From an uncultured Angelakisella sp. (GTDB lineage Bacteria > Bacillota > Clostridia > Oscillospirales > Ruminococcaceae): a DNA stretch of 10,383 nt. The number at the start of each line of letters is the position of its first letter. Within the stretch, counting starts at the first letter, position 1. The notes under the pieces are model-generated. The model was not told where the DNA came from and made no database searches. It saw nothing but the letters and a program-made list of their open reading frames with translations. Below are positions 6,597 through 10,383 of this stretch, one piece after another. The position numbers and the translations under genes were made by a program. The stretch spans positions 1-10,383 of the forward strand of contig CAJUFK010000117.1 of NCBI GenBank assembly GCA_910585535.1, in the 5' to 3' direction.

Positions 6597-7529
6597 ATGA
6601 CAGAGAAAGGAAAAACGATGATACCAGAGGGGAAATTGGCACAGGTCCTGGTGGCGGAAGCCGCACAGCCCTATCCGGTGCCGGAAAATTGGTGCTGGAC
6701 AAGGATCAAATACGTTGCGGAAGTTGTGACCGGTCGCACGCCCAGCGGAAGAAAGCCGGTGTACTTTGGCGGGGTCGCTCCGTTTTTCCAACAGGTGGAT
6801 CTGGCCCTTGGCCGCCATGTAAACGACGCGCAGGAATATTTAAGCGAAAGGGGGAAGGCTGTTTCCCGGATGATACCAGCCGGCTCGACGGCGGTTTGCT
6901 GTGCCGGAGGCGAGGTAAGATGCGGCTATTTGGAGGTAGCTGGAGCCACAGAGCGGCAGATCAATACCGTGATACCCAAAATCGATCCCCTGTATCTCTA
7001 TTACTACTGCTGTTCGGAAAGGTTTGTCTCTCAGCTGGGCCCCAAGGCTTCCAGCGCCGCCAAAAGAAAGATAGAGGACTGCATGATCCCACTCCCGCCG
7101 ATGATGGAACAAAGGCGGATCGTGGCCTGCGTCGAGGTCTTTTTCACCAAGATGAACCAGGTGAAGGAGGAGTTGGAGGACCTGATCGACAGCTATGAGG
7201 TCCGAAGAGCCTACGTCCTCCAGAGGGCGTTGGCCGGGGAGATGACAGACTTTGACGGCAAAGGGAGGGGCTGGAGTTTAGGATTAAACGGCGTCTCATC
7301 GGCCCCGACACAGGAGGATAAGCGGATAGCCGCCGTAGTGGAAGAGCGGTTTGTGGAAGGACTCCAAGCCAAAATCCTTGCAGAAACATCGATCCTCAAA
7401 ATTGATTTTACCAAAAAAATCATTCTGGACCAAGCGTTTCGTGGCAAATTGGGAACAAATGACCCGTCCGAAGAGGGTGGGGATAAACTTCTCGAGAAGA
7501 TCCTTGTATCAACAGCAAGCACAGAATAG
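6597..7529 (+). CDS. HsdS-like specificity protein, single recognition domain
   Basis: 310 residues, resembling type I restriction-modification specificity subunits, which choose the DNA target for HsdM/HsdR. Seen: the N-terminal YPVPENWCWTRIKYVAEVVTG segment (26-46, HsdS style P-x-x-W-x-W), one target-recognition region (about 40-165), then IPLPPMMEQRRIVACVEVFF (174-193) and a coiled-coil helix ending VRRAYVLQRALAGEMTDF. After a short linker comes a second helix with FTKKIILDQAFRGKLGTND (281-299). So the two conserved helical ends of HsdS are present, but the second recognition domain is missing. No hsdM or hsdR is in the window. The start is ATG at 6597 after GAGGGGGAA. Such an orphan could lend specificity to a methylase elsewhere, dimerise to make a full subunit, or be a decayed piece; the frame is intact and terminated cleanly. 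Confidence 0.82.
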   Translation: MTEKGKTMIPEGKLAQVLVAEAAQPYPVPENWCWTRIKYVAEVVTGRTPSGRKPVYFGGVAPFFQQVDLALGRHVNDAQEYLSERGKAVSRMIPAGSTAVCCAGGEVRCGYLEVAGATERQINTVIPKIDPLYLYYYCCSERFVSQLGPKASSAAKRKIEDCMIPLPPMMEQRRIVACVEVFFTKMNQVKEELEDLIDSYEVRRAYVLQRALAGEMTDFDGKGRGWSLGLNGVSSAPTQEDKRIAAVVEERFVEGLQAKILAETSILKIDFTKKIILDQAFRGKLGTNDPSEEGGDKLLEKILVSTASTE

Positions 7530-7550
7530 GCGAAGACAAAACCCTTACAA

Positions 7551-7583
7551 AAACGGTGTCAGGCTTTCTGACGCCGTTTTTTG
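7551..7583 (+). terminator. Terminator of the HsdS-like gene
   Basis: Stem ACGGTGTCAG (7553-7562) with CTGACGCCGT (7568-7577), one G-T pair, 5-nt loop, followed by a T run (7577-7582). A-run on the 5' side. It lies 23 nt past the stop codon and marks the end of the intact gene before the decayed region. Confidence 0.9.
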
Positions 7584-7605
7584 TACAGGGGACAGCCTGG
7601 AAAGG

Positions 7606-7844
7606 TCAGTCCGACAGCCGTTTTTCTACCCCAAGGATCCTCCCAAAGAAAAGCCGGTTGGGGTTCCCTCCGGAAACCGGGTCCCAGCTGTTGTCCGAAG
7701 TGAGCAGATTCAGGCCGCTCCCCTGGTCGGTGGGATTTCCCCAGCCGAAGTCCAGGGCCAGCAGTCCCGTACACTGCTCCGCCTTTACCCGGGCGGAAAA
7801 AACTCCCCGGCCCCCAGGGGTCTCAGGGGTATGAGTTCCCGGCT
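7606..7844 (-). pseudogene. C-terminal relic of a molybdopterin oxidoreductase
   Basis: The minus frame ending in TGA at 7606-7608 encodes about 75 residues that resemble the very C-terminal molybdopterin-dinucleotide-binding part of the DMSO-reductase superfamily: RGVFSARVKAEQ, then LALDFGWGNPTD, then GLNLLTSDNSWDPVSGG followed by NPNRLFFGRI. The full enzymes are about 700-900 residues with a molybdenum cofactor, so at least nine tenths of the gene is gone. A stop at 7845-7847 closes the frame upstream and no start or ribosome site is convincing. The similarity stops where sequence of a TctC-type gene on the other strand begins, marking a rearrangement joint near 7825-7835. The family match is from motif memory, not a search; the exact subfamily (acetylene hydratase/dehydroxylase-like or thiosulfate-reductase-like) is uncertain. 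Confidence 0.65.
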
Positions 7845-8063
7845 ATGACCACCCGCCGTGGCATCGTAGTGCCTCCCGATACGCAGGACGAAGTGGTAGA
7901 GCGTCTCATCCTGGCCTTCGACGCAGCCATCAAGAGCGAAGGCTTCCGGAAGTGGGCCTCTACCAGCGGCATCAGCATGGACGTGGTGCTGGGGGAGGAC
8001 TACCAGAAGATTGACCAGCAGTATTACGACACGGTGATGAGTTACAAGGATTATCTGGGATAA
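7827..8063 (+). pseudogene. C-terminal relic of a TctC-type solute-binding protein
   Basis: The plus frame reads GYEFPAMTTRRGIVVPPDT, then DEVVERLILAFDAAIKSEGF, then RKWASTSGISMDVV and ends DYLG at TAA 8061-8063. This is the end of the Bug/TctC family of periplasmic or lipoprotein-anchored receptors for tripartite tricarboxylate transporters (the RGI-x-P-P-x-T and DxxVExL pattern followed by the F-x-x-W helix). Full proteins are about 320-340 residues; only about 79 remain, with no signal peptide and no ligand pocket. An ATG at 7845 could open a 72-residue frame, but no ribosome site precedes it. The neighbouring nitroreductase start follows 13 nt after the stop with its own ribosome site, so these two were probably once consecutive genes of an operon. 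TctA and TctB genes are absent here. Confidence 0.72.
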
Positions 8064-8076
8064 GGGGGAGAGGACC

Positions 8077-8490
8077 ATGAGCGAAGAGATGGGGACCAAT
8101 AACGCCTATGAGACCCTTCTGGCAGTGGCCAAAGCCCGGCGTACCTGCCGGAATTTCAGTTCCCGTCCGGTACCGGAGGAGGCAGTGGAAAGGATTCTGG
8201 CGGCGGCCTCCCTGGGACTTACCTCACAATGAGTGAGCGTTCACACTCAGGGACCCCTGAAAGAGATCCTAGGCATCCCGGAGACGCTGATCCTCCATAC
8301 GCTGATCCCCATTGGCTACCCCGACGATTCGGTCACCCTGCCCAAGGGCGGATGGCGGGAGCCCCTGGAAAAGCTGGTCCACCAGGACTGGTACGAGATG
8401 GAAAAGCACCTGGACAACCGCCAGATACTGGAGCGGCTGGCCAAGCTTCGCACCAGCACCAAGGGCCTCTACAAGCCTATGGTGAAGTGA
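8077..8490 (+). pseudogene. Nitroreductase with its middle deleted
   Basis: The start (ATG 8077, after GGGGGAGAGG) opens MSEEMGTNNAYETLLAVAKA and RRTCRNFSSRPVPEEAVERI, the FMN-binding N-terminus of nitroreductase-family flavoproteins. After 51 residues a TGA at 8230-8232 ends it. Directly after, in the same frame, the sequence resumes as the family's C-terminal end: LKEILGIPETLILHTLIPIGYP, then WREPLEKLVHQDWYEM, to a TGA at 8488-8490. The family is usually around 170-220 residues; here the segment between residue about 51 and the ILGIPE motif, roughly 70-90 residues with most flavin contacts, is missing. The joint carries the inverted repeat TGAGTG/CACTCA (8230-8235 and 8244-8249). A GTG after the stop could restart translation but has no ribosome site. 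Considered non-functional. Confidence 0.75.
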
Positions 8491-8508
8491 CAAAGGAGGA
8501 AAAGGACA

Positions 8509-8711
8509 ATGATACATCCAAGCACGCCCCTGCTGCCAGAGGAGGTGATCCAGCGGTGCGGAGACTCAGCGTGCCGCTGATTCTGGACAGGGTGAAAGCG
8601 GCAGGGCTGGAGCTTGCCGGCGGCGGCTGTATGGATGCTGCCATCCTCACCTGGAGCTGGAACCGAATCCATCCCAAAACGGACACGTCCGCCGGCATTT
8701 TCCCCTATTAG
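8509..8711 (+). pseudogene. Unrecognised, frame-broken gene remnant
   Basis: An AAAGGAGG site (8492-8499) leads to ATG 8509, which reads MIHPSTPLLPEEVIQRCGDS before a TGA about 24 codons in. A different frame then continues with coding-like composition (VPLILDRVKAAGLELAGGG, CMDAAILTWSWNRIHP) to TAG at 8709-8711. The good ribosome site and placement right after the nitroreductase suggest a third gene of the same former operon, now broken by a frameshift or deletion near 8570. I do not recognise the family. It could also be chance open frame after the first 24 codons. Confidence 0.35.
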
Positions 8712-8759
8712 TCCGCATAGGATGGTATCAAGAAAGCCAGCCAATGGGGAGGGAGCAGA

Positions 8760-8891
8760 TTGAAAGGTTTGCCAGAGGACAGGGCGGTACGTTTTGCCCT
8801 GTATATCATCGAAAATGGAGCTACCGTGCGCGATACGGCCCGGGAATTTGGAATTAGCAAAAGTACGGTACATATGGTTGTGGTAAAATAG
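8760..8891 (+). pseudogene. spoIIID: Truncated SpoIIID-like sporulation regulator
   Basis: A 43-residue product resembles the N-terminal half of SpoIIID, the small mother-cell DNA-binding protein of endospore formers (usually about 80-95 residues). Seen: LKGLPEDRAVRFALYIIENG, then ATVRDTAREFGISKSTVH, the family's helix-turn-helix. Family members continue KDVTERL and then a C-terminal basic helix; here the frame turns into MVVVK and stops at TAG 8889-8891. The start is TTG 8760, 6 nt after GGGGAGGG (8746-8753), so translation signals are intact although the protein is cut inside the recognition helix. CATATGGT occurs at 8871-8878 and again at 8899-8906, perhaps a trace of the event. Most likely a decayed duplicate, since losing the only SpoIIID would block sporulation; that is inference. 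Confidence 0.7.
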
Positions 8892-8919
8892 AACGATTCA
8901 TATGGTCCATCAAATAGAG

Positions 8920-8960
8920 CAGCAAGGCCAGCACCCCCATCGTGGGTGCTGGCCTTGCTG
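8920..8960 (-). terminator. 17-bp perfect hairpin after the lacI-type gene
   Basis: Arms CAGCAAGGCCAGCACCC (8920-8936) and the exact reverse complement at 8944-8960 enclose a 7-nt loop. It lies about 40 nt past the stop of the LacI-family gene on the minus strand and 28 nt past the SpoIIID fragment on the plus strand. The minus-strand tail is CTCTATTTG, only modestly T-rich, and the plus-strand tail is not T-rich, so it is best read as the LacI gene's terminator with a weak U-tract. The stem is strong enough to serve both directions. Confidence 0.55.
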
Positions 8961-9000
8961 TGCTATCCTCATGAAAGATGGTACATCGTCCATTTCTGAG

Positions 9001-10068
9001 CTAACCTTCCTGCCCCTCCGCCCCCGGCGCAGGCCCTGTGGACCGGCGAATGATGATCTTCGGGTTGTACTCGATCTGAAAAATACTGGTGGCGCTGGCG
9101 GGTTGGTCCGTGATCTTCCGCATCAGCAGCTCAAAGGCGTCCCGGCCCTTTTCGGTAAGGCAGGAGTCGATGGTGGTCAGGCTGATGTTGGCAAAGCAGG
9201 AGGGGAAAATGTTGTCGAACCCGCAGACCGAGCAGTCCCCCGGGATGGAGCGCCCCTGGGCCAGGAGCGCGTCCATGATGCCGTAGGCCACCATGTCGTT
9301 TACCCCGATGTAGGCGGTGATGGCGGGGTCGGCGCTGGCTTTGACAGCCAGCTCATACCCCACGTCATATTCGATGTTGAGGTTGTACTTGCGGTGGTGG
9401 AGATTGACGCTGGCCTCCTGGACCACCAGCCGGGCCCCGCAGCTCTCCAAAAATTGGCGGATGCCCTCCAAGCGGCGCTGACGCTGGATGTTGTTGTCCA
9501 ACTGGGTGGTGATGAAGGCGATCTGGCGGTGCCCCAGCTCCAGGAGGTGGCGGGCCACCAGCTCCCCGGCGGTGCGGCTGTTGAGGGCCACCGTGTCGAT
9601 GTCGATGGAATCCGCCTTGTCCCCGATGATGATGACCGGAAAGGAGAAGGACAGCGCCCGCACCCGCTCCCAGTTGTAGGGCATATAGGTGAAGATGACG
9701 CCGCAGTAAAAGGAGGAGACCAGCAGGTCCAGATACCGGCCCTCGGTGTTCGCGTCGTAGTAGGTGTTGCAGGTGAGAAGGTTGTAGCCGTGGGAGGACG
9801 CCTCGTTTTCCAGCGACTGGATGAGGGTAGAATAGTAGGGATTGCCCGGGGTGGGGGTGACCACCGCCACCAGAGGCGGCTCGGTGGAGCGGCGCCCGTT
9901 TTTCTTTCGGGGGTGGTAGCCTAGCTGCTCCGCGGCGGCGCAGACCTTCTGGATGGTCTCCGGGGAGAAGGAAACGCTGGGGCGTCCGCTGAGGATCATG
10001 GAGACGGTGGATTGGGAAACCCCGGCAAACTGTGCAATATCGGTGGTGGTAGGACGTTTGCTGGCCAT
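9001..10068 (-). CDS. LacI-family transcriptional regulator
   Basis: 355 residues: N-terminal helix-turn-helix TTTDIAQFAGVSQSTVSMIL (7-26), a linker, then a periplasmic-binding-protein-like effector domain from about residue 65 (PLVAVVTPTPGNPYYSTLI; later AYIGVNDMVAYGIMDALL, VCGFDN and LTTID). Members bind operator DNA as dimers and respond to a sugar or related ligand. The start is ATG 10066-10068, 5 nt after AGGAGGT; the frame is open 5 codons further upstream through the ribosome site. The hinge segment reads HPRKKNGRRSTEP where most relatives have N-x-x-A-R-S-L, so the leucine that wedges into the operator is not evident. It diverges from a strong promoter at the right edge; by the usual arrangement it would control those genes, probably sugar uptake or use. 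The ligand cannot be predicted. Confidence 0.93.
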   Translation of the reverse strand: MASKRPTTTDIAQFAGVSQSTVSMILSGRPSVSFSPETIQKVCAAAEQLGYHPRKKNGRRSTEPPLVAVVTPTPGNPYYSTLIQSLENEASSHGYNLLTCNTYYDANTEGRYLDLLVSSFYCGVIFTYMPYNWERVRALSFSFPVIIIGDKADSIDIDTVALNSRTAGELVARHLLELGHRQIAFITTQLDNNIQRQRRLEGIRQFLESCGARLVVQEASVNLHHRKYNLNIEYDVGYELAVKASADPAITAYIGVNDMVAYGIMDALLAQGRSIPGDCSVCGFDNIFPSCFANISLTTIDSCLTEKGRDAFELLMRKITDQPASATSIFQIEYNPKIIIRRSTGPAPGAEGQEG

Positions 10069-10126
10069 AGGGACCTCCTGCAAAGTATTGGTGAAAAGAT
10101 AGGGGAAAGGGTTAATAATTAGTTAT

Positions 10127-10154
10127 AGTATAGTGGATTGTTTTGAAAAGTAAA
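10127..10154 (-). promoter_or_regulatory. Probable promoter of the lacI-type gene
   Basis: Minus-strand TTTACT (10149-10154), 16-nt spacer, TATACT (10127-10132), about 60 nt before the start codon. The surrounding stretch is AT-rich. Alternative overlapping -10 boxes (TATAAC just downstream) exist, so the exact start is uncertain. Confidence 0.6.
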
Positions 10155-10157
10155 GAG

Positions 10158-10196
10158 GTTTTCCAAATTTTTTGTGCTCGAAAGTATGTGGAAAAC
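10158..10196. repeat. Inverted repeat in the divergent control region
   Basis: Perfect 8-bp arms GTTTTCCA (10158-10165) and TGGAAAAC (10189-10196), 23 nt apart, just upstream of the lacI-type promoter. The half-site GAAAAC recurs at 10310-10315 and, inverted, at 10320-10325. It could be regulator binding sites or chance in AT-rich sequence. Confidence 0.35.
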
Positions 10197-10309
10197 GGCC
10201 CTATGTTCCCCAAAGAGGGGGTGGTTTTTTGGCTTGCGGCGGACTGCGCCTTTCCGACAGACCAATAGATTTTGGCAGAATAAGACAAAAACGCAGTGGG
10301 TTATTCGTC

Positions 10310-10341
10310 GAAAACAACAGTTTTCTATGGAATTTTAGAAA
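10310..10341. promoter_or_regulatory. Candidate operators upstream of the right-edge promoter
   Basis: Two adjacent perfect inverted repeats lie just 5' of the -35 box at 10346: GAAAAC-aaca-GTTTTC (10310-10325) and TTTCTA-8 nt-TAGAAA (10322-10341). Position fits an activator or repressor site, with the divergent LacI-type protein as an obvious candidate. Neither shows the usual central CG of LacI-family operators, so the assignment is weak. The stretch between about 10200 and 10300 shows no gene or clear signal. Confidence 0.35.
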
Positions 10342-10345
10342 TCTA

Positions 10346-10374
10346 TTGACAAAAAAGAAGCATCGTCCTATAAT
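10346..10374 (+). promoter_or_regulatory. Consensus promoter reading off the right edge
   Basis: TTGACA (10346-10351), 17-nt spacer, TATAAT (10369-10374): perfect sigma-A consensus, directed out of the window. The driven gene is outside. It is divergent from the LacI-family gene. Such a strong promoter would normally need repression, in line with control by that regulator. Confidence 0.88.
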
Positions 10375-10383
10375 GAATATATA

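Noticed and set aside
8902..9924. 340-codon open frame on the plus strand opposite the LacI-family gene
   Set aside because: Antisense shadow of a clearly conserved gene; composition dominated by Gly, Val and Asp, no motif or ribosome site.
10185..10205. Possible catabolite-responsive (cre) site around TGGAAAACGG
   Set aside because: The CG is displaced by one base from the consensus and the second half-site is missing.
10200..10235. Possible terminator around CCCC/GGGG followed by TTTTTT near 10208-10230
   Set aside because: Only a 4-bp stem separated from the T-run by several bases, with no gene ending nearby.

Overview
The window looks like chromosome from a GC-rich, spore-forming Clostridia-type Firmicute, most likely an Oscillospiraceae gut bacterium of the Flavonifractor/Intestinimonas kind. 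Reasons are strong AGGAGG-type ribosome sites, TTG start codons, near-consensus sigma-A promoters in AT-rich gaps, GC-rich genes, a SpoIIID relic and a YtrA-type GntR/ABC operon. The genus is inference; only the Firmicute assignment is well supported.

Left part (77-4021, all minus strand): a nucleotide operon pyrG-purA (CTP synthetase, then adenylosuccinate synthetase) with a 7-nt stop/start overlap. It has a consensus promoter and a leader ending in a terminator-like hairpin just before the pyrG ribosome site, so pyrG expression is probably attenuated. Upstream lies a single degV-type lipid-binding protein gene with its own promoter and terminator.

Middle (4154-6300, plus strand), divergent from degV: a GntR-family repressor of the short YtrA type, an ABC ATPase and a six-helix ABC-2 permease. 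The repressor promoter carries a perfect 8-3-8 palindrome over the -10 edge and start site, the expected place for an autoregulatory operator. A terminator closes the operon. This type of operon usually responds to cell-envelope stress or peptide antibiotics; the substrate cannot be read here.

Right-middle (6300-8960): an A-rich gap, then a promoter, a roughly 145-nt leader and a stand-alone HsdS-like specificity protein with only one target-recognition region and no HsdM or HsdR in view. Past its terminator comes about 1.3 kb of gene debris: the C-terminal end of a molybdopterin oxidoreductase (minus), the C-terminal end of a TctC-type solute-binding protein, a nitroreductase whose middle is missing and whose frame is broken by a stop, an unrecognised frame-broken remnant, and a SpoIIID-like gene cut off inside its DNA-binding domain.

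Right end (9001-10383): a LacI-family regulator on the minus strand, and a 315-bp divergent control region ending in a perfect-consensus promoter that reads out of the window, probably into the genes the regulator controls.
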